Assembly: GCF_020595055.1 (NCBI RefSeq)
Contig: NZ_JAJDOO010000007.1
Span: 1 to 64,000 of the forward strand
Direction: 5' to 3'
DNA length: 64,000 nucleotides
From: Desulfosporosinus shakirovi
GTDB taxonomy: Bacteria; Bacillota; Desulfitobacteriia; Desulfitobacteriales; Desulfitobacteriaceae
Positions within the stretch are counted from its first letter, which is position 1; the number at the start of each line of letters is the position of its first letter. A model generated the notes under the pieces. That model searched no databases. It was not told the origin of the DNA and saw nothing but the letters and a program-made list of their open reading frames with translations. Below are positions 43,875-53,077 of the stretch, piece after piece. A program made the translations under genes and the position numbers.

Positions 43875-43945
43875 ATATTTGCAACAAGGTCTACCACCTC
43901 TGTCACAAACCTGTACTTTTTTTGAAATATAAACTTTAGTTGTAG

Positions 43946-45670
43946 TTAGTACTTTCCAAATTCGTTATTGCTTAGAGAAATCTGAGATGAACTGTTTGTT
44001 GCCCCAGCTCCGGAATATCCTTGTTTATCGTAATTATTGTTGAACTTTTTCTTTCGGGACATATCTTCCAGCATTTGCAATACCTCTGGGTTGAGGTCAT
44101 CAAATCCGCTAGAGGAGGACCCATTGATTTTCCTCAGCTTAAACTTATTTACTTGATCTCTTAATAATTCTGCTTGACTTGAAAGTTCCTCGCTTGCAGC
44201 AGCGCTTTCTTCCGAAGTAGCTGAATTGGTTTGAACCACGCTTGAAACCTGCATGATACCTTGATTGATTTGATTAATTCCCAAAGCTTGTTCATTGGAT
44301 GCCGTCGCGATGTCTGCCACCAGGTTAGTTGCTTTACTAACCCCTTCAACAATTTTGTTAAGTGCTTGTGCAGTTTCATTAGCGATTTTAGTTCCGCCTT
44401 CCACCTTCTTCATAGAACCTTCAATCATGGCAGTTGTTTCTTTCGCAGCATTCGCAGAACGTGCAGCAAGATTTCTTACTTCCTCAGCAACCACGGCGAA
44501 ACCTTTACCATGTTGACCCGCCCTGGCGGCTTCGACGGCAGCATTGAGAGCTAAAATGTTGGTCTGAAAAGCGATTTCGTCAATTACCTTAATAATCTTG
44601 AAGATGTTTCCAGAAGCTTCATTGATCTCCTCCATAGCTTGAAGCATCTCTTTCATCTGCTGATTACCTTGAATGGCATTTTGTCTTGCTGCCTCGGCGA
44701 GCTCATTCGCTTGACTGGCATTTTGGGCGTTTAGCGTGGTTTGTGTGGATATTTCCTCGATGGAAGCTGTCAGTTCTTCGATAGAACTGGCCTGTTCTGT
44801 TGCACCCTGAGAGAGAGCCATACTAGAAGCAGATACCTGTCTAGACCCGGATGCTACTTGTTCGGATGCGGTATTGAAGCTTGTCATCACCTCATTAAGA
44901 TTAGTCGACATACGCTCAAAGGCTGTTGACAGAGTACCAATTTCATCCTTTGTGTTAGTCCGAATGCTTACATCTAAGTCTCCATCCGCAATCTTCTCTG
45001 CAACACTGACTAGTTGAATAATTGGTCTGCTTATGATTCGCGAAATAAACACTCCGAGAATGATAGCAATGATGACCGCAATAACAACAACTGCCGTCAT
45101 TACTTGAATAGTACTATTGGCTGTCACGCCATATTCTGTAGTTTTATCCAAGCCGCCATCAATTTTTAATTGAAATAGTGTAGCAATCGCCTCAGCTACT
45201 TTAACAGTTGGATCAGTACCTTCTCCGTAAAACAGAGCGACAGCTTGCTCTGTCTGATTGGCCTCGACTAATTGAAAGACCTTATCTCTGTTTTGTTTAT
45301 ATTTGGATAAATTATCTGACAAAACTTTATAGACCTCAAGTCCCTGTTCTGTCTGCATGTTTTTTTCCATCTTTATTAATCCGGCATCAATAATAGTGTC
45401 TTTTTCTTTCAACGTGTTGAGGCTTTTTGAATAATCTGCGTTATGAAAAAGCACATCTCTAATGAGACTCCGTTCTTCTTGAAAGGCTAAACCGACCTCT
45501 CCGACGTCAGCTGTAGCTATGCCATATACATTAAAAAGGTTGCCGAAATTGGCTGTAGTATTCTTCAAGCTTATTATGCCAACAACACCAACAACCCCCG
45601 CTAAGATAGCGATTAGAACAAAAGAACTAATTATTTTCGAACCAATTTTCATATTATAAAACCACTTCAT
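43946..45670 (-). CDS. Methyl-accepting chemotaxis protein with 4-helix-bundle-type sensor
   Basis: The 574-residue receptor starts at the ATG at 45670 after AGGGAGG. Numbered from the longer frame, TM1 lies at about 20-42, a helical extracytoplasmic sensor at 43-196, TM2 at 197-219, HAMP at 216-270 and the signalling hairpin at 300-560 with the conserved tip [20 protein letters not shown]. The end (FGKY) has no CheR-tethering pentapeptide. It is the dedicated receptor of this locus, between cheW and cheR. The ligand is unknown. Confidence 0.94.
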   Translation of the reverse strand: MKWFYNMKIGSKIISSFVLIAILAGVVGVVGIISLKNTTANFGNLFNVYGIATADVGEVGLAFQEERSLIRDVLFHNADYSKSLNTLKEKDTIIDAGLIKMEKNMQTEQGLEVYKVLSDNLSKYKQNRDKVFQLVEANQTEQAVALFYGEGTDPTVKVAEAIATLFQLKIDGGLDKTTEYGVTANSTIQVMTAVVVIAVIIAIILGVFISRIISRPIIQLVSVAEKIADGDLDVSIRTNTKDEIGTLSTAFERMSTNLNEVMTSFNTASEQVASGSRQVSASSMALSQGATEQASSIEELTASIEEISTQTTLNAQNASQANELAEAARQNAIQGNQQMKEMLQAMEEINEASGNIFKIIKVIDEIAFQTNILALNAAVEAARAGQHGKGFAVVAEEVRNLAARSANAAKETTAMIEGSMKKVEGGTKIANETAQALNKIVEGVSKATNLVADIATASNEQALGINQINQGIMQVSSVVQTNSATSEESAAASEELSSQAELLRDQVNKFKLRKINGSSSSGFDDLNPEVLQMLEDMSRKKKFNNNYDKQGYSGAGATNSSSQISLSNNEFGKY

Positions 45671-45691
45671 GAACCCTTTCCTCCCTATCAC

Positions 45692-46183
45692 TTAAATATT
45701 TTCTAGATTCTCAGTTTCCAAATCGGTCAGGAGTTTACCAGAATCCAAAAGAAGTTTTACCTCATTCCCTACCTTACCTATACCTCTGATATATTTATTT
45801 CTTTCTTTGTTCAGACTTGGCGGAGATACGATTTCCTCATCCGAAATTGAGATCACCTCAGAAACACTGTCAACGATAAGACCTATCGGGGTTTCTCTAA
45901 TATCAATGACTACAATGCATGTCCGATCGTTATATTCTCTGAAAGGCTTTCTAAACCTCAACCTTACATCCATCAAAGGAATAATCTTTCCCCGCAAATT
46001 AATGATTCCTTTGATATACTCAGGCATTTCCGGAATTTCCGTGATAGGCTGAAGGCCAATTATTTCTGTTACGTATTTAATCTCAATACCATAAAATTCA
46101 GTCCCTAAACAAAATGTGAGGAATTTACCCTTTTGCGTGTCTTCAACTTGATCTTCACTGTCTACTGCTTCATTCTCTGACAT
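45692..46183 (-). CDS. cheW: Chemotaxis coupling protein CheW
   Basis: CheW bridges receptors and CheA. The 163-residue protein is one CheW domain: FLTFCLGTEFYGIEIKYVTEI, then IKGIINLRGKIIPLMDVRLR near 57-76 and the GLIVDSVSEVISI strand. It has a short acidic N-terminal tail and an extra acidic C-terminal tail. AAAGGA precedes the ATG. It lies between cheA and mcp with short gaps. Confidence 0.95.
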   Translation of the reverse strand: MSENEAVDSEDQVEDTQKGKFLTFCLGTEFYGIEIKYVTEIIGLQPITEIPEMPEYIKGIINLRGKIIPLMDVRLRFRKPFREYNDRTCIVVIDIRETPIGLIVDSVSEVISISDEEIVSPPSLNKERNKYIRGIGKVGNEVKLLLDSGKLLTDLETENLENI

Positions 46184-46273
46184 GCAATCTATCCTTTCCG
46201 CCTGAAAACTAACTCCATGCTCGTTTATCTTTGCTGTTGCTGCTCAACGCAAAGAGATTAGTTACAAGTAAAA

Positions 46274-48370
46274 TTACCCGGTTTTCTTGACACTGAACAG
46301 CCCCGCAATATCAAGAATTAAACTGATACTTCCATCTCCTAATAAAGTACACCCTGCGAGTCCCGTGACCTTCTTGGTGTGTTTAATATAGGCAGGAAGT
46401 GATTTAACGACAACTTGCTGCTGACCGATTAACTCATCTGCAAAGATACAAAGAGTTTGATCATCCTGTTCTACCATAATGATGATTCCGTCGGCAAAAT
46501 TAGTAACAAGCGTATTGACATGATACCTTTCATGTAAGCAGAGTATAGGAAAACACTGCCCTCGGACCATTATCATCTCATTATCATCCGGATCAACAAT
46601 AATATCAGCGGTTTTTGGCCTAAAGGATTCCTTAATCGCGGTTGTCGGTATGGTATAACGCGAATCCCCCACTTTAATATTCATACCATCGATGATAGCC
46701 AAGGTTAGTGGAATTTTAAGAGTAAGGGTGGTTCCCTTTCCGGGAACACTATCCGCCGTAATTGCTCCCCCCACTGCTTCAATATTTTTAACTACAACAT
46801 CCATTCCAACCCCGCGTCCAGAATACTCTGTAACAGTCTCATTTGTTGAAAATCCCGGCAAAAAAACCAAGTTATAGATTTCATTATCCGTGATTTCGTC
46901 CTCAGGAACTTGAAGCAATCCCTTTTCACGTGCTTTGGACATGATTTTAGCTTTATTAAAGCCGCCTCCATCGTCACGTATAATGATTAAGACATCCCCT
47001 CCTGCATTTTTTGCTTCTAAGGTAATCGTTCCCCAACGGGGTTTCCCCTTCATTTCTCGATCTGAGGGCATTTCAATCCCGTGATCAATTGAATTGCGAA
47101 TAAGATGCATTAAGGGATCAGAAATATGTTCAATAATATTTTTATCGACCTCGGTCTCTTGACCAATCAACTCAAGTCTAACATCCTTGTTGAGCTTTTT
47201 GCACATATCGCGAACTGTACGGTTCATCTTTTGGAACGTGCCTGTTAAAGGCACCATGCGCACAGACATGACAGTATCCTGTAACTCGCTGGTGATTTTT
47301 CTAAGTTGTCTGGCTGCCTTTTCAAAGTTATTAAGTTCCAAGCCCTTAAGATCGGGATTTTGAGTCACCATCGCTTCAGCGATCACCATTTCCCCAACCA
47401 GATCCATTAACTGGTCTAACTTGGCTACACTGACACTTATAATACTTTGCTGAGATGCTGAAGAATAGCTTTCTTTTTGATCATTCGTTATACCTTCACG
47501 AGACGAAGAAACGGAAATTTTAGCACTGTCGTTTAATAAGATTTTCCTTTCTTCATGGAGATCGTCAAATGGTTCACTATTCTTGACTTGTGTTAGTTGA
47601 AGGTCCTTTAAATAGATTGTCTGGCCTAGAGTTCGATGAATTTCTTCCAAAGAACGATCCGTTTTAAAAAAGAGTGTAAATCCCTGTTCCTGAATAACTT
47701 CTGCACTATCCTCATGATCTAGATCTGCCGGGATATGGTAGTATTCTTTAACTAGATCCCCAAGATCATTAACCACCCCAAACGCTCTTAGGTTTTCCAT
47801 TCCACAATCTTCTTCAAAAAAAAGAGAGGCCTGAAATGAGTTACTATAGGATTGAGGTTCTGTTCTTACTTTACTTATATAATATTGCTGCTTCTTGTGG
47901 GCAGAATATCCTTTTGAAGTTGCTGTATCTTTCATTTCTTGATCACTAACCGTGTAATTCTGAGCTTTAATGGTGGCATGAAAGACTCGTAAACTCTCAA
48001 TTAAGGCAGCAGCATCCCCTTCAGCTTCATCTCCATTTCTAATCTTTGCAATTTCCACTTTGATAAAATCAATACCTTCAAGCACTAAATCTGATAATTG
48101 AGAGGAGTCAATATTCTTCGGCTTGTCCTCACGCAGAACAAAGAATACATCCTCCATAGAATGGGCTAAGGTTGAAATATTATTGAAAAGCATCATCGCC
48201 GAGGAACCTTTAATTGTATGCATTATCCGAAAGATCTCATTGATAGCATCGGAATCGTAGGATTCAAACTTCTCATTGGCAATGATTAATTGCTCCATTT
48301 GCTCAATCAGTTGCATTGATTCAAATATAAAGAGCTCCAACATGGGCTCATTGTGATACTGGTCGGTCAA
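46274..48370 (-). CDS. cheA: Chemotaxis histidine kinase CheA
   Basis: The 698-residue kinase has an N-terminal Hpt domain with phosphorylated histidine in IMHTIKGSS (residue 51 from the chosen start), a linker or P2-like region (about 170-270), the P3 dimerisation helices (VSVAKLDQLMDLVGEMVIAE), the ATPase with LMHLIRNSIDHGIE, DDGGG and GRGVGMDVV, and a C-terminal CheW-like domain. The TTG at 48370 has AAGGGGG eight bases upstream and is preferred over a GTG at 48379 that abuts it. It follows cheY by about 30 bases. Confidence 0.94.
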   Translation of the reverse strand: MTDQYHNEPMLELFIFESMQLIEQMEQLIIANEKFESYDSDAINEIFRIMHTIKGSSAMMLFNNISTLAHSMEDVFFVLREDKPKNIDSSQLSDLVLEGIDFIKVEIAKIRNGDEAEGDAAALIESLRVFHATIKAQNYTVSDQEMKDTATSKGYSAHKKQQYYISKVRTEPQSYSNSFQASLFFEEDCGMENLRAFGVVNDLGDLVKEYYHIPADLDHEDSAEVIQEQGFTLFFKTDRSLEEIHRTLGQTIYLKDLQLTQVKNSEPFDDLHEERKILLNDSAKISVSSSREGITNDQKESYSSASQQSIISVSVAKLDQLMDLVGEMVIAEAMVTQNPDLKGLELNNFEKAARQLRKITSELQDTVMSVRMVPLTGTFQKMNRTVRDMCKKLNKDVRLELIGQETEVDKNIIEHISDPLMHLIRNSIDHGIEMPSDREMKGKPRWGTITLEAKNAGGDVLIIIRDDGGGFNKAKIMSKAREKGLLQVPEDEITDNEIYNLVFLPGFSTNETVTEYSGRGVGMDVVVKNIEAVGGAITADSVPGKGTTLTLKIPLTLAIIDGMNIKVGDSRYTIPTTAIKESFRPKTADIIVDPDDNEMIMVRGQCFPILCLHERYHVNTLVTNFADGIIIMVEQDDQTLCIFADELIGQQQVVVKSLPAYIKHTKKVTGLAGCTLLGDGSISLILDIAGLFSVKKTG

Positions 48371-48403
48371 TTTAATCACCCCCTTTTGACTTGGAATTAT
48401 CTG

Positions 48404-48766
48404 TTATACACCCAACACTTTAGAAATTGTTTTATGTAGTAATTCCTCCTTAAAAGGTTTAACGATAAAGGTTTTGGCTCCACTAATTATTGCTTGTTTC
48501 ACCATCCCCTCCTGACCCATGGATGAAACCATGATTATCTTAGCCTGAGGATCAAATGCTTTAATTAACTTGAGAGCTTCAATACCTGACATTTCGGGCA
48601 TAGTAATATCCATGGTCACAACATCAGGACGCAACTCTTTATACATTGAAACTGCAATTAAGCCATTCGCGGCTTCTCCGACAATTTCAACATCTTGATT
48701 CTGGAGCATATTTCGAATAGAAACCCGCATGAAAGCCGCATCATCAACAATAAGTAGTTTTTTCAT
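48404..48766 (-). CDS. cheY: Chemotaxis response regulator CheY
   Basis: This is a single receiver domain of 120 residues, with D8/D9, phosphoacceptor D53 in TMDITMPEMSG, and K103 in VKPFKEE. It is placed immediately before cheA, as in many chemosensory loci. GGAG precedes the ATG. A second lone receiver lies at the other end of the locus, so phosphate may be split between two outputs. No flagellar gene is in the window, so the output may be motility, pili or another process. Confidence 0.93.
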   Translation of the reverse strand: MKKLLIVDDAAFMRVSIRNMLQNQDVEIVGEAANGLIAVSMYKELRPDVVTMDITMPEMSGIEALKLIKAFDPQAKIIMVSSMGQEGMVKQAIISGAKTFIVKPFKEELLHKTISKVLGV

Positions 48767-48803
48767 CTAACTTCACTCCTCGTATTAACTGGGATTACTT
48801 ACC

Positions 48804-49391
48804 CTATTCTAATGCAAAAGCACCCAACAACATTTTTAGAGCAGATAAAGTATGATCTTTTAACGAAAAATTATAATTATCCATGCGCCATCTCAGTACA
48901 CTTGCTCTTTCTAAGCCGATAATAAGATCGGCCATACTTTCTGGATCGACATCTTTAGAGAGCACTTCTTTATGTTTAGATTCCGTAATTAAGGATTTGA
49001 CTGAATTGAATCTTTTGGTAAAAATATTATAAACCACAGCACTGAGCTCTGGTTCACACATTAATCCCTCGCAGGATAGGGTAATTGCAGTTATTTCGGG
49101 GTAATTTTCATAATAGGTTACATAAGCTTCTACAAAATAAGTAATTGCTTCGATCGGCGCATAATCTCTAAGCTTTAAGGATTCAATAATTGCCTGATCA
49201 TATTGGGAAAAATATTCGAGTACCGCCAGAATCAATTCGTTCTTCGATTTATAGTGCTTAAATATGGTTGATTCGGAGATACCCTGCCTCTTCGCCACCT
49301 CTCTAGTCGTAAGCCCCTGAAGACCCTTTTCACTAATAACTTCAATCGTCGATAAAATCAAGCTTTCTTTAGTATGTATCAGTTTAGACAA
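48804..49391 (-). CDS. TetR-family transcriptional regulator
   Basis: The 195-residue protein has an N-terminal TetR helix-turn-helix (LSTIEVISEKGLQGLTTREVAKRQGISESTIFKHYKSKNELI, stated by positions 13-55) and a helical ligand domain. It is the first gene on the strand that runs into cheY, with a gap of 37 bases, and so is probably co-transcribed with the chemosensory genes. A TetR regulator at the head of a che locus is unusual. It may control the whole locus in response to a small molecule. Confidence 0.88.
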   Translation of the reverse strand: MSKLIHTKESLILSTIEVISEKGLQGLTTREVAKRQGISESTIFKHYKSKNELILAVLEYFSQYDQAIIESLKLRDYAPIEAITYFVEAYVTYYENYPEITAITLSCEGLMCEPELSAVVYNIFTKRFNSVKSLITESKHKEVLSKDVDPESMADLIIGLERASVLRWRMDNYNFSLKDHTLSALKMLLGAFALE

Positions 49392-49621
49392 CAGCGTCCC
49401 CTCCGTCGAGAGTAATCATTTACTCGCCTATTATATATAATCATAATACTTGGTCGACATTTTTCTGTCAATTAGTTTTTAATTCGTTTTAAATATTTTT
49501 TTCTATTTAATTTTCACTTATATCCGCTAATTTTTCCGGACTGTTCAATTAAATAGAAAGATACTCTTCTGCTGAACCTTAACATTAACGTTTTGCAGAA
49601 AAATCCTCCTGCAACAATAAC

Positions 49622-49656
49622 AAAATCCCCCTCTATTGCATAGTGCATTAGAGGGG
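49622..49656 (-). terminator. Terminator of the DUF4352 gene
   Basis: CCCCTCTA (49628-49635) and TAGAGGGG (49649-49656) form an 8-bp GC-rich stem, followed on the minus strand by GATTTTGTTATT. It lies about 30 bases after the gene end. Confidence 0.75.
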
Positions 49657-49683
49657 AACCTGAGTTGCGAAAAGTTTCTTAGT

Positions 49684-50277
49684 TCACTGCATCAAGATAC
49701 GAACCTTTGCAATTGCAGTTTTAGAACTTAAAGGATCAGGAATAACTGTTAAATCAAAAGACTGAGCGCTGTTTAATACCTCATACCCTAGTTCACCTGT
49801 CATCCTTCCTCCGGCTTTAATTGTCCCATCTATAGCATTCTTAAAGGCCGGAATAGCTTTTATGCTGGATTTTTGCTTTTCACCATTCAGATCTGTAAGT
49901 TTAAACCCGATCATACTTCTAACCTCGATATCATTGCTTCCCTGATTTTCAATCGTAAGATTTATAAAAAGGTACGTATTATCTTTTCTTGCAGACTTAT
50001 CATAACCACTTCCGTCAGAAGTCCTGATACCGCTAATTCTATATTGAAGGTTTCCTATCTTAAAAGTCTCCCCTAACTCATATGCCTCTTGCTGAGGTAT
50101 AGGTGCGGTTTGTTGCTTCTGGAATTGTGGCGAATTAGTGTGTGCCTGTGTAGTTAAGGCGCCAGCCCCTAGCAAGAAGATTATCATTGGTACAAGAAGG
50201 ACTAGCAAACTATATTGAATCTGAGAGCAATACCTAGGTTTTCTTCCCATCTTACGTGATGCTACTAGTTTGCACAT
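49684..50277 (-). CDS. Secreted DUF4352 domain protein
   Basis: This 197-residue protein has a positively charged N-terminus and one hydrophobic segment (about 22-45, ending TTQAHT), a signal peptide or membrane anchor. A short Gln/Pro-rich linker follows. The rest is a DUF4352-type immunoglobulin-like beta sandwich: YLFINLTIENQGSNDIEVRS and GELGYEVLNSAQSFDLTVIP. Such domains are common in exported lipoproteins of Firmicutes and have no settled function. AAAGGAGG precedes the ATG. It stands alone between terminators. Confidence 0.82.
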   Translation of the reverse strand: MCKLVASRKMGRKPRYCSQIQYSLLVLLVPMIIFLLGAGALTTQAHTNSPQFQKQQTAPIPQQEAYELGETFKIGNLQYRISGIRTSDGSGYDKSARKDNTYLFINLTIENQGSNDIEVRSMIGFKLTDLNGEKQKSSIKAIPAFKNAIDGTIKAGGRMTGELGYEVLNSAQSFDLTVIPDPLSSKTAIAKVRILMQ

Positions 50278-50542
50278 GTTCTTCGTCCTCCTTTTGATTT
50301 ATAGTTTGTCAATAGAAAACTGATTTTAAGTGAATATTAGCACAACTACCTCCTTTTTGTCTATAGATAAAGGATATAGTATTATTAATTATTAATATGG
50401 TATTTTCTTGAAAAGACTCTCAATATCCTTAAACTACAGTAATCTAACTTTTATTTAACGACTTTCATCTATTATTTATATATATTATAATAATCACAAT
50501 ATATTATGATAACAAATTCTTATATGCCTTCAACCTAAAATT

Positions 50543-50567
50543 GGTTCTCACGCAAGTCGTGAGAACC
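50543..50567 (-). terminator. Terminator of pdxR
   Basis: GGTTCTCACG and CGTGAGAACC form a perfect 10-bp stem with a 5-base loop, followed on the minus strand by AATTTTAGG. It begins directly after the pdxR stop codon. Confidence 0.7.
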
Positions 50568-50568
50568 C

Positions 50569-51963
50569 TCAATCACTACAATTCCAAGCATCGTATAATA
50601 ACATTACTCCTTCTGATATTTCTATTTTACTTAATGCACCATAACCTAATAAGAATGTATTCACATATTTCTCTAACATTTCGCCAATAAAATAGTCAGA
50701 GATAGGATAGACCTTGACACCCTTTTCGGCTGCAGCCTTACGCATATTGTTTTCACTTTTTCTTATTGCTGATTTTATTAACAAATGACTCCCTGCACTC
50801 TCACCAATAATCTTAATATCATCACCAAAAATTGATAATTCTCTAATTAAGTGTCCCCTCTTATCTTTATATAGCTTGCGCATCTTATTAAGATGCTTTT
50901 CGTAATTGCCTTCAGCTATAAACTTCGCAACGATCCTTTGTTCAAGAATCGATACATCCGAGCCGAATTCACTGTATATCCCAGTGTAGTTTTTGATCAA
51001 TGTCAACGGTAATACCATATAGCTTATCCTAATGGATGGGGCAATTGAGGTTGAAAATGTGCCAACATATATAACTTTACCATTCTGGTCGATACTCTGT
51101 AGGGATGGTAAGGGCTTTCTAATATATCTGAATTCACTGTCATAGTCATCTTCAATTATAAATCGCCCATCCGCTTCATTTGCAAAATTAAGCAGCTCAA
51201 CCCTTCTGCCTATAGGCATGCTGATTCCAAGAGGAAACTGATGGGACGGAGTCACATAAACCGCCACATTAGTAAGATTCTTAAGAGGTTCAATCTCTAT
51301 TCCCCTGTCATCAATAGGTATAGGTAAGATTGTATGTCCCATATGTTCAAACGTTTTATATGCCTTTCGATAAACAGGGTTTTCCAGGGCTATAGAAGTA
51401 TTATTGTTTAAGACAAGGCTCAATGTACGCAATGAACTCTCGGTTCCTGCTCCAATAATTATTTGTCTTTCATCACAGTTTACACCTCTTGAGCTGTGTA
51501 AAAAAGCAACTAATTCTCGCCTTAAATTCACATCTCCCTGCGCCATAGTTCTCTTTAAAATGCTATGGTCAAATTCGTTAAAACAACTTTTAAAAATATT
51601 CCTCCATGTTTTATAGGGAAATGCATGGTGGTCAATATCACTGGGAGAAAAATCAATTTTGAGATTGGACATACTAATTTTTAGAGTGTTTTCTTGATGA
51701 GTAACGTTTATTCTGTGATATACGTCAATATCGCAAACAAAGTATCCCTTCTTTGGGACAGCTATAATATAGCCCTCGTCTATTAGCTGGCTGTATGCTG
51801 TATCAATCGTGTTAATGCTGACGCAAAGATGCTCGGAAAGTTTTCTCTTTGAGGGAATTCTATCATGAGGCTTATAATTCTTACTTTGAATTTCAGCTTT
51901 TAGCCACTCATAAATTTGCCTATATAATGGTGCTTTATTCGTACATAATGGCAAAGTAATCAA
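50569..51963 (-). CDS. MocR/PdxR-family regulator (GntR-aminotransferase fusion)
   Basis: The 464-residue protein fuses a GntR winged helix (LYRQIYEWLKAEIQ to NTIDTAYSQLIDEGYI, about 13-70) to a fold-type I aminotransferase-like domain (about 110-460) with IEDDYDSEFRY and YVGTFSTSIAPSIRISY. The PLP-lysine position of the family lies near residue 305 in TFSTSIAPS, where the usual lysine appears as Ser-Thr-Ser; the cofactor lysine is therefore not evident at the expected place. Family members sense PLP and regulate vitamin B6 genes. It is divergent from the pyridoxal kinase, its likely target. Confidence 0.88.
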   Translation of the reverse strand: MITLPLCTNKAPLYRQIYEWLKAEIQSKNYKPHDRIPSKRKLSEHLCVSINTIDTAYSQLIDEGYIIAVPKKGYFVCDIDVYHRINVTHQENTLKISMSNLKIDFSPSDIDHHAFPYKTWRNIFKSCFNEFDHSILKRTMAQGDVNLRRELVAFLHSSRGVNCDERQIIIGAGTESSLRTLSLVLNNNTSIALENPVYRKAYKTFEHMGHTILPIPIDDRGIEIEPLKNLTNVAVYVTPSHQFPLGISMPIGRRVELLNFANEADGRFIIEDDYDSEFRYIRKPLPSLQSIDQNGKVIYVGTFSTSIAPSIRISYMVLPLTLIKNYTGIYSEFGSDVSILEQRIVAKFIAEGNYEKHLNKMRKLYKDKRGHLIRELSIFGDDIKIIGESAGSHLLIKSAIRKSENNMRKAAAEKGVKVYPISDYFIGEMLEKYVNTFLLGYGALSKIEISEGVMLLYDAWNCSD

Positions 51964-51976
51964 AGGTGCCCTCCAA

Positions 51977-52037
51977 ACTGTTACTATACATATATTGAAA
52001 ACTGATACTTTTAGAGGTAACAGATATATTCTATAAT
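51977..52037 (+). promoter_or_regulatory. Candidate PdxR operator and kinase promoter
   Basis: Direct repeats ACTGTTACT (51977) and ACTGATACT (52001) are 24 bp apart, followed by an inverted copy GTAACAG at 52017. A TATAAT lies at 52032-52037 with no good -35, as expected for an activated promoter of the kinase gene. MocR regulators commonly bind such direct-plus-inverted sites. Confidence 0.55.
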
Positions 52038-52071
52038 CAATCTATTAATTGTCAAGGAGGATTATTAGTTT

Positions 52072-52956
52072 ATGAACAAACAAAAGAGGGTAGCTGCAAT
52101 TCATGATATCTCTTGTGTGGGCAGATGTTCACTTACGGTTGCCCTGCCCATTCTTTCAGCAGCAGGGTTTGACACAAGTGTATTGCCTACAGCGATTCTA
52201 TCTACTCATACTGGCGGTTTTGAAGGTTTTACATATAGAGATTTAACGGAAGATATAAAACCTATCTCAGATCATTGGCAATCACTTAATTTACAGTTTG
52301 ATGCTTTATACAGCGGGTTTTTAGGTTCTTTTGAACAGATTGACTTAGTAGCAGACCTATTTGACACTTTTAGAAGTAACGATACCTTAGTAATGGTCGA
52401 CCCTGTGATGGCAGATAACGGAGTTTTGTACTCCATTTATTCCCCAGAAATGGCTAAGGGCATGACCAAACTGTGTTCAAAGGCAGATATTATCGTCCCA
52501 AATTTGACCGAAGCTGCTTTCCTTTTAGATGAGGATTATATTGGGGAAAATTATTCACAAGAATATATTGAAACGACCTTAGAAAAACTATCTTCATTGG
52601 GATCAAAAATGGTTGTACTATCGGGTGTTTCGTTTGAAAGAGACAAATTAGGAGCAGCCGCCTTTAATAGCGAAACAGGTAAGATTAGTTATGCCTTCAA
52701 TGATAAGATTGACGGTTACTTTCATGGCACAGGAGATGTATTTGGGAGCGCCTTATTATCTGCGCTTTTAAATAATTTTCCTCTTGAAGAAGCAACACAA
52801 ATAGCCGTAGATTATACTCATATGTGCATAAGTTTGACTCAAAAAGCAGAACTGGAAAAAAGATATGGCGTCTGCTTTGAAAAAGCAATTCCCTATCTAA
52901 TCAAGAAATTAGGGTTATATACTGATCAAGTTACAATCAAATGGGAAAACTTTTAG
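52072..52956 (+). CDS. pdxY: Pyridoxal/pyridoxamine kinase
   Basis: This 294-residue ribokinase-fold kinase phosphorylates vitamin B6 vitamers in the salvage pathway. Visible are AIHDISCVGRCSLTVALPIL at the start, TAILSTHTGGF, VDPVMADNG, VPNLTEA, and GYFHGTGDVFGSALL, the anion-hole motif with the catalytic aspartate. AAGGAGG lies upstream of the ATG. Divergent pairing with a MocR/PdxR regulator supports the function. A long inverted repeat follows. Confidence 0.93.
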   Translation: MNKQKRVAAIHDISCVGRCSLTVALPILSAAGFDTSVLPTAILSTHTGGFEGFTYRDLTEDIKPISDHWQSLNLQFDALYSGFLGSFEQIDLVADLFDTFRSNDTLVMVDPVMADNGVLYSIYSPEMAKGMTKLCSKADIIVPNLTEAAFLLDEDYIGENYSQEYIETTLEKLSSLGSKMVVLSGVSFERDKLGAAAFNSETGKISYAFNDKIDGYFHGTGDVFGSALLSALLNNFPLEEATQIAVDYTHMCISLTQKAELEKRYGVCFEKAIPYLIKKLGLYTDQVTIKWENF

Positions 52957-52998
52957 AAGAACAGCCGGTGATGAGGCTAACATTTACTCAATTTAGTT

Positions 52999-53060
52999 TC
53001 GAATACACATACAGCGGGGGTATCCAAGATTCTGGATACCCCCGCTGTATGTGTATTCGA
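52999..53060. repeat. Perfect 28-bp inverted repeat between convergent genes
   Basis: Arms 52999-53026 and 53033-53060 are exact complements (core ACAGCGGGGGTATCCA) around a 6-base loop. It lies between the ends of the pdxY and MCP-like genes. It can terminate in either direction only by stem strength, as there is no T run. Confidence 0.75.
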
Positions 53061-53077
53061 GGCCTGTGTGAGACTGT

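Noticed and set aside
38421-49391. Complete flagellar chemotaxis operon
   Set aside because: No flagellar, cheD or cheC gene is present in the window, so motility control cannot be asserted.
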